Positions 35,641 to 45,639 of a stretch of 64,000 nt of DNA are shown piece after piece; position 1 is the first letter of the stretch, and each line of letters opens with the position of its first letter. This DNA is from Tetrastigma voinierianum (taxonomy: Eukaryota > Streptophyta > Magnoliopsida > Vitales > Vitaceae): positions 248,001-312,000 of the forward strand of contig JAEQBH010000036.1 in assembly GCA_016808115.1 (NCBI GenBank), written 5' to 3'. Both the position numbers and the translations under genes were made by a program. The notes beneath the pieces are model-generated. The model saw only the letters and a program-made list of their open reading frames with translations. It made no database searches and was not told the origin of the DNA.

Positions 35641-36300
35641 GGTTGGATCATCATCACGGATGCTTCGTAGAGGTTTGGAATACGTGGAAAGTGATCTCGT
35701 CTCCTTGGATACTCATTTAAAGCTCACCTTCTTGCACGGCCCGATTTGCGCCTTTTCGTGGCCGGAAGTGCACCTAGTATGATAGGGCTGGGTGTCGCCC
35801 ACTTCCATGTCGGAGAATGAGACGAAGTCCTGGCTGGAAGGGCAATTACCTACTTACTAGGACACATTTTCAGATTATACCACGAGGATGTTGGTAGGAC
35901 ACGTTTTGCCGGTTGCAAACTGATTTTTGTCATTTTGGTTCCCCCAACTTTGGCCTTTTAAACATCGAGGCGACATCGAAGAAGGGTTGATGCCTCCCAA
36001 AGTCACCGCAGGGGCTTTCCGATACTGATTCCTAGAGAGCGGTATAGCAAAGTACCCAGAATCTTGAAGTTTTGGGGAGCTTCTTTTTGCGGGATGTACT
36101 TGCATTCCTCGGTTAGGTGATGGTCAATATTCCTCCAAATTCTTCTTACTTGCCAATATTTTTTTCATGAATTTCACGTAACTTGGCATATTCTCCAATG
36201 CCTCCATAAAGGGGATATTAATATGTAGTTTCTTGAAGATGTCGAAACTGCTTGACCCCCTTCTCTAACACCTTTCTTGACCTACGGGATACGACATTGA
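35640..36300 (-). pseudogene. Protease remnant of element I
   Basis: The minus-strand translation gives KKLHINIPFMEALENMPSYV then KFMKKILASKK (about 36240-36150), the conserved stretch before the Athila protease. GYFAIPLSRNQYRKA follows at about 36050-36010, then the active-site region GACTTTGGGAGG...ATCAAC (about 36006-35988), equivalent to DLGASIN but frameshifted. The tail QGDEITFHVFQ is at about 35710. The aspartic protease would cut gag from pol. It is inactive here because of frameshifts through the active site. Confidence 0.75.
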
Positions 36301-37160
36301 GCAAAGCGGGTTCATCATTCTTGTGCATTTCTCGATCCCTTTCTGACTTTATTATCATTAGCGCTCCTCGTATCTGAGTGCTCATCTTGCATCACGGTCT
36401 TTAAAAGATGTCTGGTCTTGCTCTTTAATTTCCGATTCTCTTGCGCTAGGCGTGGCTCAAGGTTTCAAACTCTCCACTCACTAAGTGATAGCCTTAGATT
36501 ACTCTTTCCGCTTCTCCTCTAGGGTTTACCTCGAATTACTCGATGACCAGACCATATTTGCCTTTAATAACCAGTAGCCCATTTAGCCCATTTGGCTTTC
36601 TAAGTTTCTCAATGGCTTGATTGTTCAATTGGGTGGCTTGGTGTTGCATATTCGCCTTTGTCTCATTCATAAAGGTAGTATGTGAGGTGAGCATTTGCGC
36701 GAGGTGACGTTCGAAGTCACTTTTTCTCGGGGGTGGTTGAACACTCGAGTGGTGGCATGTTGTTACGATTGTTCTCCATCCGTAACCACATTAATTCGAC
36801 TATTACGATTATTCACGCCACCCCTTAGCCTTGATTTTGGTTCGATAGTTGTTGCTTTAATGTAGCTTCATTATTGTGGCTGAATACGATTAAACCTCGA
36901 CATCTTTGGGCTTGCTCCTACTATCGGTCCCATTTCAACGTCCCATCTTCATTGTGCTATCTCGTGAAATTCACCACAAACTCATGGGTTGGTGCATGTG
37001 GCATTTGTGGTACCTTCTTTTTTTTACGCATCTGGTCAGAATTTGTTTAGTAAATTTATGCGACATGGATCTTCGTTATTTGAGAACCTCGTTATGTGTG
37101 CCGCCTATAGCCTTCACTGGTGTAATCTTATCTCTGAGCCTTTGATTAGCTATTAGTAGC
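36300..37160 (-). pseudogene. Middle part of gag-protease region of element I
   Basis: This stretch links the gag core to the protease. The minus-strand translation is highly broken. Short stretches such as HAPTHEFVVNFTR, a Gln-rich segment near 36850 and NLRLSLSEWRV near 36490 are compatible with the variable linker of Athila gag. No complete domain can be read. Confidence 0.5.
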
Positions 37161-37760
37161 GGCGTACGCCTAAGATTTCACCGTGGTCTTTCGTCGCGCC
37201 CTCACGCCAGGGGCATCAATCATTGTTCTAGTCGCATTCCTCAAACCATTATAGAAAGTGTGGACTTGCATCCATCTGGTCAGTCTGTGATGTGGACACT
37301 TCCTCAATAGTTCATGAAATCTATCCCATGCCTCTACCAGGTTCTCCCTTTCTAGTTGTCCAAAAGTATTGATCTCTTGCACCAGTTGTGTAATTTTTGC
37401 AGGTGGGAAGAACTTGGTTAAGAACTTCTACACTAAGTCGCCCATGAGGTAACGGAATCCCAAGTGTTGACTTGTCAACTAATGTCGGGCTCTATCACCT
37501 AGCGAGTCGGGAATAATCTCTTAACCCTCGAGTGCCTCTTCGCTGACTCATTGTACTGATCGTGTCGCTAATTTCCGAGAAGTTAGTCAAATGCATATTT
37601 GGATTCTCATCAAGTAATCCGTGGAACAAGATGTTCTAAAGACCGTGAAGGTTACTCACTTTAATCCCAAGTTGCTCTGGCTCGGCGTGGTCTCTCGAAC
37701 AGTCGTCCAACAACTAAGCTGAGGGCACTCTTCTAGCAACATGAATGGATCATCCGCCTC
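37160..37760 (-). pseudogene. gag core of element I
   Basis: Minus-strand fragments in order: DENPNMHLTNFSEISDT (about 37610), KFLTKFFPPAKITQ (about 37430-37390), then an open frame at 37382-37170 with INTFGQLERENLVEAWDRFH and ELLRKCPHHRLTRWMQVHTF followed by YNGL. This is the retrotransposon gag domain of the Athila lineage. The N-terminal part is in other frames, and the frame closes early after IDAPGV. It is nonfunctional in this copy but the best-preserved coding stretch of element I. Confidence 0.85.
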
Positions 37761-38113
37761 ATAAACGCTCCAGGTGCTTGATTCCTACCGTTATTCCCAT
37801 TACCACTTTGTGGCTCGCCGCCAAGGCTAAGATCCCGCTTCTTCCTCACTGCTCTGCATGGTCGCTAGATTTGCCTGCGGTTGCTTCTCGCATCTCGCTG
37901 CACGGCAAGGTTCTTCCTGTCAGATCAAATGTATGGACCAAACACCGTTCTTCGGCACGCACTCACTCCGTAACCTTGACTCCGCAATCACACACGAAAT
38001 GGGGAAGACCAAATTACTGCCACTTGTAAAACAAAAAATTCCGCAGTAATATCTAATCGCCTTGTTATCAATCAACACTAAACTTAGTCGCCTCTAAGAA
38101 TGTTGCCAAAACT
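37761..38113 (-). mobile_element. Leader and primer region of element I
   Basis: This untranslated leader lies between the 5' LTR end and gag. The LTR end CCTATCA is followed by AGTTTTGGCAACATTC. The spacer AGTTTT is as in the A/G family, but the primer site TGGCAACATTC agrees poorly with the tRNA-Asp site. No other feature is seen. Confidence 0.5.
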
Positions 38114-39298
38114 TGATAGGCCGAAAGCGTGATGTGTATATATATATATATATATATATGTGTGCCTCAGGCACAAGATACTTGATCGGACAAGTAATAC
38201 AAAGGTACCTAAGGCGATATCGATCCACCCGATAAGCTCGCTGCTAACTACCGATTTTAATGCCTTTGAATATTATCCGACGTAGTTTCTTGGAGTGACA
38301 AATTAACTAATGTGTGAGCTTAACTAACCTAATTTAACTTAGTAAATCATCAATGGTGGAGATCAGTGGCTTCTGTCTCCCGCCACTTTCTTTGATGGAT
38401 TACTAGCTAGATAAATTACTATTCATTTTATTCACACTATTGATGACGCAGATCGTGCTTACGAGATACCTCTCTCTGCGAGGTGTATCTCTCGCTTTAT
38501 CTCGCAGCGTGGTTGGAGTGTATCTCTACCCCAACCCGATACTCCGAAACGCTTAAATGTTCTAACCTTAATCGCCACCCTCGAAATCGAGATATCTCTA
38601 TTCACCGAATTGACCAAGGGTCGCTCTATTCAGATCCCTAGGTGTCCTCATCTCTCAATCTCGGATACCCAGCAAAATCATGCCAATGTTGGCTAGACAT
38701 CACCATGCAAATAATCACAGATATAGAGCAGATACGAACAAGTCATAAACAACTGAATAATATAAAATACAAATCTCTTATCCATGCAATCGTGACAGGG
38801 TTCAACAACACCCTAGATATGAAACTAGAACATACTGGAAGTAATTACACTAGTATTCAATCTAAAACATCAGCAATTTTATCAGAAAAAGAAGAAAATA
38901 CAAAAGTAGGTCTCTTCTCCGCTTAACTGGCCATCACGCTCGCTTCCGCGTTCTCGTTTATACATTCTTCGATGCCCTCGACCAAATTCCGCTTAATGGA
39001 TTATGATGGAGAAATCAATGGGGTCGCGGATTTGCAACGTCGCAATGTCGAGACTTCACGACGCCGAGGTCGCGACGTCAGCCCTTCGCTGGACTTCAGC
39101 GTCGACCCGACCGACGCTCGCGCCTAATCTTTTCTTCTCAAACTTCCAAAATGTCCAAAACCGCCCTTGCTCCACCTGCTATTCACACAAGATGCAAGAA
39201 TCAGTTATCAGGCTATATAAATACGTATTTATCCGTAAAATAACGATAAAACCATAAGATAGACGCGGGTATGGCATGAGTGTTTTAGGAACTCATCA
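38114..39298 (-). repeat. 5' LTR of element I
   Basis: About 1185 bases start at 39298 with TGATGAGTTCC and end at 38114 with GGCCTATCA. It pairs with 23308-24557. It includes a decayed palindrome array (39040-39115) and GGCTATATAAATACG on the plus strand at 39211-39225. Confidence 0.85.
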
Positions 39299-39303
39299 CA
39301 TAG
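39299..39303. repeat. Target-site duplication CATAG, right of I
   Basis: Partner of 23303-23307. Confidence 0.85.
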
Positions 39304-40190
39304 ATATATAAAAGATAGGTTAAACATACATAAGAGAGAGCATTTTCATATACCATGGATAGAACAAACATAATGCAACCATTATTTAGGTATACTATGC
39401 CCCACCACTGGCTGCTGGTTGGTGGGTTTCTTCCGCTGCCGTCATAGCATAGGCTCACCGGTTCCATCACGGCCTCCCCGAAGGAGGACGAGAGTGGGAA
39501 TCGAGCTTCACTTTGAGGGACTGAACTTGCACATCCAAGGCAGGAGGGGAGTGGTTCTTTCGCCCAGAGTTGATCTTCTCATTGGGGGACTGATCTTACA
39601 CATCTAAGGGCGGAGGGGAGTGGTTCCTTCGCTCAGAGTCGATGTTCTCATTAGGGGACTAATCTTACACATCCAAGGGCGGAGGGGAGTGGTTATTTCG
39701 CCCAAAGTCGATCTTCTCTTTGGGGGACTAAACTTCCACATTGAAGGGCGGAGGGGAGTAGTTCTTTCGCCCAGAGCCAATCTTCTCTTTGGGGGACTGA
39801 ACTTGGACATCCAAGGGAAGAGGGGAGTGGTTCTTTCACCTAGAGTCGATCTTCACTTTAGGGGACTGAACTTGCACATCCAAGGGCAGAGGAGAGTGGT
39901 TCTTTCGCCCAAAGTCGATCTTCTTTTTAGGGGACTGAACTTGCACATCTAAGGGTAGAGGAGAGTGGTTCTTTCGCCCAGAGTCGATCTTCACTTTGGG
40001 GACTGGAACTTGCACACTCAAAGTGGCTGAGGGGAGGCTATTTCGCCGCAGTCGATCTTCACTTTGTGGGACCGAATCCTTGCACATCCACTGAGAAGCG
40101 GAGTGGTCTTGCCTGCCAGGAGGAGTTGGGACCGATCTTCTCGGGACTCTGAACTTGCACATCCAAGGAGGAGGGGGTGGTTCTCAACAG
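39304..40190 (-). pseudogene. Locus X: repeat-rich gene copy, 5'-truncated and interrupted
   Basis: This is a minus-strand copy of the X' gene beside it. It consists of ten 69-base repeats (40185-39496) and a C-terminal segment (39490-39365; YDGSGRNPPTSSQWWGIVYL), aligning residue for residue with the X' end (EAEGINEPDPGQSWSIVFY). In the X' frame the repeats encode a 23-residue unit built from DVQVQSP and IDSGRKNHSP. The first repeats are open, but stops occur at 39836 (TGA) and, from CAG/CAA-to-TAG/TAA changes, near 39725, 39655 and 39590. It has no start region of its own. Its 3' flank continues at 23307-23165 across element I. The family is not recognised. Confidence 0.6.
39496..40185. repeat. 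69-base minisatellite, ten copies
   Basis: The unit reads, on the plus strand, GGACTGAACTTGCACATCCA then AGGGCGGAGGGGAGTGGTTC then TTTCGCCCAGAGTCGATCTT and a short end. Copies begin near 39519, 39588 and 39657 and so on every 69 bases. The right-hand three are more divergent. Because 69 is divisible by three, all six frames repeat every 23 residues. This explains the long but incidental plus-strand frame at 39620-39952. A single diverged unit lies at 40460-40520 in X'. Confidence 0.9.
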
Positions 40191-40199
40191 CAGGGGAGA

Positions 40200-40378
40200 G
40201 TCAGTCTTCTTCCAAATTTTTCTTTACTGCCTGATGAAAGGTGGGATGAATTTAGGGCCTTGTTCGAATTCATGTAATCGGGTTCGAGATGGCTTATTCC
40301 GGAATGATGTAGCGGAGCCAATAAACATACATAAGAGAGTGGCTTTAAATGATGAATAAACATAAAGCAATCCATTAT
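40200..40378 (-). other. 3' flank of X', paralogous to the I insertion site
   Basis: 40205-40320 matches 23170-23275, and 40320-40440 matches 39310-39460. Together these two segments of locus X are the sequences on either side of element I, so this stretch is a related unoccupied version of the insertion site. The match skips about 30 bases around the target. Confidence 0.7.
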
Positions 40379-40747
40379 TTAGTAGAATACTATGCTCCAA
40401 CTTTGACCGGGGTCGGGTTCATTGATCCCTTCCGCTTCACAAAGCTCACCGAGGAGATGTAACTGAGAATGGATCTTCAGCTTGGGGGATTGAACTTGCA
40501 CATCCACAAGAGGAGGGGAGTGTGGTATGATCCCACATCCATGGGAATCGATTCCACACAAAAGTGTGAAGTAGTGCTTAAGCTTTAGAGGTTCTTCACT
40601 CATCGACAAAAGCCAGTTAGATTTTCTAATCGAATTAAGGCCTTATCGTATGGTTTTTTCCAAATGTGAGAAGGGAGCGTGGAAGCAGGTGAGAGCAGGG
40701 AGAGTGAGGGTCAAAGAGTGGGTGAGGAACAACATAATGGAAGACAT
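40379..40747 (-). CDS. Locus X': small secreted-protein candidate with one in-frame stop
   Basis: From ATG at 40747 one frame runs to a stop at 40379 (122 codons), interrupted only by a TAA at 40643-40645. The first part looks like a signal peptide (MSSIMLFLTHSLTLTLPALT then CFHA). The part after the stop has an alternative ATG at 40603 (MSEEPLKLKHYF), one repeat unit (VDVQVQSPKLKIHSQ) and a short end. A TATA box lies about 40 bases upstream. If the TAA is real the gene is dead or makes a 74-residue product from 40603; if it is a sequencing error it encodes a secreted protein of about 122 residues. Homology to X shows this end of the frame was duplicated as a coding unit. No known family is recognised. 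Confidence 0.45.
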
Positions 40748-40781
40748 GGTTTTGGTGTGGAGAGAGTGTGGAAAAGTAAGC

Positions 40782-40793
40782 CTTTATATAGAG
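40782..40793 (-). promoter_or_regulatory. TATA box of X'
   Basis: The minus strand reads CTCTATATAAAGG, a good match to plant TATA boxes, about 40 bases before the ATG at 40747. The leader would be short. No other promoter element is identified. Confidence 0.5.
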
Positions 40794-40869
40794 AATGCCA
40801 AATGCAACTTTATTAATTAGCATTACAATGAGCTCCTTCAAAAATATCATCCAGTCTTTTTTCTTCACA

Positions 40870-41060
40870 GGACAATAATATTGCTAGTGTGGTGTTTATA
40901 TTGAAGAGAAAGAGGACAAAAGCTAAACATGTCAAAATCACTAACCATGCAAAACAAAGAAAAAATGTACAGCATATCCTCCATAGATTGAGTGAAGAGA
41001 CTTACTATTACTACTCTCCATGGTCCTCATAGAACTGCTGGCATCCGCTCAGCCTATTTC
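40870..41060. other. Upstream region of X', up to element F
   Basis: AT-rich sequence with no gene. The edge of the F 3' LTR lies somewhere between about 40870 and 41065. Homology with the 5' LTR remnant fades near 41060. Confidence 0.4.
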
Positions 41061-42409
41061 AGGTAATAAATTCATTCCCAAGCATAAGAACTGATGTCAC
41101 AAGCATTGCACACTGCTGAGTCCACAGAGTGGTTTCCTAGATGATCCTTAAGGATCATATCCAATGAATGTGCAAATGTACATGGGGTTTAGTTGATTGA
41201 TTTATTAAATCCATTGACTTAAACTAATTTAAAATATAGGCTGGGCGAATGATAGGATCCTGCGCTTCACTCTTCTCCAACTTGTCCAGGGTAACACTCA
41301 TCTCTCACTTACATTCTCATCTAGGAGCCATCGATGAATGGTCTCGATGAGGGATATAACTTTAAAAGCTTTTGTAAGACAAAGAATAAATGAAAGATAT
41401 CAAACGCTTGCTCAGACGATTTGATTAGACTCTTAGATTGCATTTGAGATCAAGCATGTGTACCAAGAATCTCTTGTTCACACATTGTCAAGAAGATGCC
41501 AAACTAAGTTTTTATAAGAATTTTAGTAATTGTTTAATATCATACAAATTCCATTGAAGCATAAGAGAGGGACTGAAAGTGTCATACTGGGGCGGGATGA
41601 GTTTCACTGCTAGGAACCCTATCGTGGAGCTGTAACTCCATTAAACCGAGAATTGATTCATAAATGTTGAACACAGATAAAGGGAATTTGAGAACTCAAC
41701 ACTACACCGCAGTTGAAATATCAAAAACGCAGTAGTTCTATCAATAATGTTATAAATGATTGAAAGATTACAAATGTTCAAAACTAAGAATGAGAAGAAC
41801 TAGCTACTCCACTCTAGAAAACCCTAGAAAGTATGAGAAAAACTCCAAAAATAAGAACCCTAAAACCTTAGAATCAAAAACTCCCTTAATTATGCCTCTA
41901 AATGGGCTTAAACACAAGCCACATTAGCGATCTCAAGCTGAATCAAAAGATGAGAGTGCTCCTTACACTAAGATCGAAATTCCTCTTAATCCTCAAGAAG
42001 ATCAGATGTTGGCACCGGTACCGCTAATGTGGTACCGGTACCAAAACCTCATTGTTTCTCCAACAACACTTGCATTTATTCACTGAGTTGGTACTACCTC
42101 CATCGCATCTCAATCGCATGTGGGCAATTGCACGCACTGATTTTGCAATTCGCATTCAATGTCTCCACAATTGCCCAACTTCACTTCATAACTGCCCGGG
42201 GCCTCCCGACAGCGCCTAGAAACAATGGAAATGATCTGCAGTTGTCCTCTGGAAACCAAACTGCTACGAAAATGTGCACGGAGCATCGAACAACCTACAC
42301 ACATAAAAACAAAGAGAAACTACAAAAGCACCTATTCTACTAATAAAAGGAAGGCAAACATGAGCCTGGCTTAAACCTATATAAATGTCGCACTTTTATG
42401 TATCCAACA
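41060..42409 (-). repeat. 3' LTR of element F
   Basis: It starts on the minus strand at 42409 with TGTTGGATACATAAAAGTG, directly after the polypurine tract. The part at 41140-41435 is homologous to 60235-60530 (AAAGAATAAATGAAAGATAT and CAAACGCTTGCTCAGACG are shared), which is the remnant of the 5' LTR. The left end is approximate. Confidence 0.65.
42011..42042. repeat. GGTACCGGTACC palindrome pair in F LTR
   Basis: GGCACCGGTACC (42011-42022) and GGTACCGGTACC (42031-42042) are two copies of a 12-base palindrome eight bases apart. They lie about 370-400 bases from the LTR start, the same relative place as the different palindrome arrays of the other families. Confidence 0.75.
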
Positions 42410-42421
42410 CACCCCCAACCT
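42410..42421 (-). promoter_or_regulatory. Polypurine tract of element F
   Basis: The minus strand reads GGTTGGGGGTG before TGTTGGATAC, preceded by GCTAGGGACTAGCAAGATG. The arrangement is as in elements B and D. Confidence 0.8.
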
Positions 42422-45400
42422 ACATCTTGCTAGTCCCTAGCAAGATTTGAACTAGTAATGCCTACCAACTATGAGGCTCAACAAATTGCACTGAGGAGCA
42501 TTCACGCATTGTAAGATTCCCAAAAAGAGCAAACATGAACATAGTACTATAACTTAACAGACTAGGCAACCACCTGAACTTAGATGAGCACCAACAGTCC
42601 CAAGTGTGGTGGAGAAAATAACAAACTTTTACAAAACAGAGATTCTCATATAAGGGATCACCGATACTGAAATCAAATGCCATGAAATCACCAAACTAAA
42701 GTAAATTTCATTAAAACTGTAAACATTTCACCACAACCAAGCAATCTAACATGCATAGAATTCAATGAGGAACACCCTACATAACTCAAATCAAAAAGGT
42801 CTTTTAAGCTTGTAATGACCATGGGTTACACAAATAGGGTTTATAGAAACAAAATGGGTGTTGACATGACATGGCTGAGGTCTCTACCCAATTTGCCAGC
42901 ACCACCCTATTCTAACCCAAATACCACTGTTATTCTTCCACCTCCTCTCCATCCGAGGAAAATGCATCTTCATCTACACACAATCATCCAAATTGCTAGA
43001 ACCCTCTCTTCCAAGTCGATTGTGGGTCATTCACAACAATCCGCTCTCCTCGTAGAATGTGACTCTCGAGCTTGGACAGCCTGTGGTCTAACTACTTTTG
43101 CTTCCCTAGGATGCATTCAAACCATCTTTTTAGTCTACGCTCCATCCTCTTTAAAGGAGATGTACTCATCGGACAAGGAGCCGGAGGAGGATGTGATGCC
43201 CGAGAACAGGAAAGCGATTTGGCTTTTCAGTCATGATGTTACATGCCCTAAATTTCTTTAGAAGAACTCTCTTTTTTCTCTCGCTAACCCTTATCCCGAT
43301 AAATTCCACCAAGTTTGTAACTAAGGTCTGAAGGGATGCCCGTTTCATTGGGGACCTCAAAATCCCTTCATTATGTTAATCTATCACCAAAGCACAATTC
43401 AATAACCTTCCCATTCACACCCCATACAGAAACTTAATTTCCTCCTTGCTAGGTAGTTTCTCCTTTCCTTTTAGCCCGATCATAATGTGACTGTCTTATT
43501 CATTAATGCAGCATTCAGATTTTAATTTCGTATAAAATCTTGCGCATAAAACCCCCATGTGCACTGGCTGTGCACATCAGGCTCACAACAAGTCTACGTA
43601 GAAACCCCGTAATAGCCCCGGGTCAGGTAAGGCCCGTCATGTGTGACAGGCGAGTATAATGCAAAGAATCTAGCACCATATATCAGGCTAACTAAAGAGT
43701 TACTTTCCCAAGACTGTAGTCTCAAAAAGGAATCCAGATCTCGTATTCTCCTCAAGTTGAGTAAATTCCCCGACGATGGACAAAGACAGCCTTTTACTTC
43801 CTCACCAATAAATTGCAAATTCTAATCATGAATAATCGAATTAGACGTGGGTAAAAGAAATACTTCAATTTCTATTCCCGCCGAGTGGAAACCTCGCTTT
43901 CAACTGACAACCCACTTTTTCGCCTTCGACCTGATTCGTAAAATATGGCCTCAATCTCTTCATCTTCTGCTCTTCACTTTCTTCCCTCGCTTCCGATGAA
44001 TGGCCTTTTCTCTTCCCTTTCTTTACCCTTTTCACGCTCATAATGATTCACCTTTCTTTTTTAACAAATTACCCATAAGAGATGGCGGCCTTTCCTTTCC
44101 CTCGTGTTCTTTCGATTCGCCATGATATACAAGATAGAGAATATCGCAAGAACGGCCCACACAAACAAAATCTCTACAAACCCATCTCCACATTATCGAC
44201 TTAATTCTCCAAGTCATTCAAAGCTTTCCTCCCCATATTGTTCATAGCAGACGTCCCAACCAACCAAGAACCTAAAGCCACAACCTAAAAAAGCCAAACT
44301 AAAGACCATATACCCACAAGCAAGTAAAACAAATCAGATCGCTCAAGCTTTGAGGACGAGAATCACTTACCCACATGGTTCCAACACTTCAGTCCGCGCG
44401 CAAAGAACTATCATGCCCCAGTCGATCAGCGTGGAAGCTTGAGGAAATTAGGTTTGATTTGGTGAGAAGAGAGGTTAGTGTTTAGTGTGCTCTTCTTGTA
44501 TGTGGAGTCAAGGGGAAGATGGATGATTCAAAAAATGAGGGAAGAAGGCTTTTCAATGGCCCAAAACGCACGCGGCATTGGTATCTGCGACTCACTCACA
44601 TCGCTGTTTTTATCATTGGCCGTGGTACCAACACAAATTACAGTAGGACCTGCATCACTTGGAGACCACTTTCTTTATCGTTTCTCTCTAGACAGTACTA
44701 ATTATAGCTGGCACCAGACCACTTTGCAAAAATTCCAAAATTCACTACTTTTGATCTCTACGACACTCACTTCAGACCGCTTCAAATCACCCCAAACCGA
44801 CTTGTTTTCGTTTTTAATTGTATACTAAACTCCCCATCTTCACACTCCTATTTGAAATCATCCTTACTCAAAGTGACATGAATCCTAAGGCTCTGAACAA
44901 ATTGGCAACTCAAGGCTCAACAAGGGTTCAAATGACGACTCAACATGATTTAGAAGTTTAAACGAGAAAATATGGCCTAAAATCATCTTTTAACTACGTA
45001 TGGATGTTCCACAAAGAATCATATACATGGGAATGCTAAAATGCACAAGCTGAAGCAATAATCAAGAAAAAGTGAGCTTGGGAAAAGAAATCGATGACTT
45101 GTGTAAATTATGAACAAGAATGATACAAGTCAAGATTGACTCTGGAGAATATGAAAGAATTGGGTGAATATGGTCCCAAATATGAAAAAAAAAAAGTTTT
45201 GTGCATGCTTGTTATTGTGTATGTGCAATGACGCTTACATGTGGCTCATATGCATATATCGCGCGACCGCATACTCTGAAAAGCGTCAAGTACCATTCTC
45301 AAGAAAGTCGAAAATAAAAAATTTGAGAATAAATTTAACTCCCTAAAACACTGAATTAAACCAACATGCACTTAAATGTTCAGAACACTAGTGTATGCCA

Positions 45401-45639
45401 CCCACCACATGGAAATAAGCATCACAATGCATTGAAAGATACACACCATGACCATAAGAGTGGCTTTCAAAAAATAATTGGTTTCCATCGAGAAGAGAGG
45501 TAATGTGACAAAAAGGGTTAGACTCTCCTTTATGAAAAACACAAAAAATAGAACTAAGTGAATAAAGCATAAAAAAATGCAAGGAAAAGAAAAGAAAAGC
45601 TATATACAAAGGGTAAGACAGAGATTACGCTGAAGGGAC
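42422..45639 (-). mobile_element. Noncoding 3' region of element F
   Basis: About 3.2 kb lie between the pol stop and the polypurine tract. Athila elements often carry an env-like gene here, but I see no such frame on the minus strand. The 148-codon plus-strand frame at 42815-43261 is antisense, has no recognised similarity and is judged incidental, though its length is notable in such decayed DNA. Confidence 0.55.

Larger units (their letters stand above)
23308..39298 (-). mobile_element. Element I: complete Athila-like retrotransposon with nested D
   Basis: Two LTRs (23308-24557 and 38114-39298) flank an interior coding, in order on the minus strand, gag (about 37760-37170), protease (about 36300-35640) and an extra ORF (about 34800-33760). 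The element is bounded by identical 5-base flanks, CATAG at 23303-23307 and 39299-39303. No reverse transcriptase or integrase motif is present between protease and extra ORF, where a full element would carry about 3 kb of pol. It was therefore probably mobilised by a relative. Element D sits in its 3' half, and a 1.04-kb duplication lies at its 3' end. Without D it would be about 9.5 kb. Confidence 0.85.

Noticed and set aside
39620..39952. 110-codon plus-strand frame over the 69-base repeats
   Set aside because: The unit length is divisible by three, so several frames stay open by chance. The frame shared with X' is on the minus strand.
39304..40750. Precursor of a CEP-type signalling peptide
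   Set aside because: A PTN...GHS-like string can be read near 39400 in one frame, but the frame conserved between X and X' is a different one, and the FRPTxPGxSPGxGH core is not present in X'.
42815..43261. 148-codon plus-strand frame as a gene
   Set aside because: It is antisense to element F, with no recognised motif and no promoter or related copy. It is probably incidental.
42422..45639. env-like gene of element F
   Set aside because: Athila elements can carry one here, but no transmembrane-rich or collinear minus-strand frame was found.
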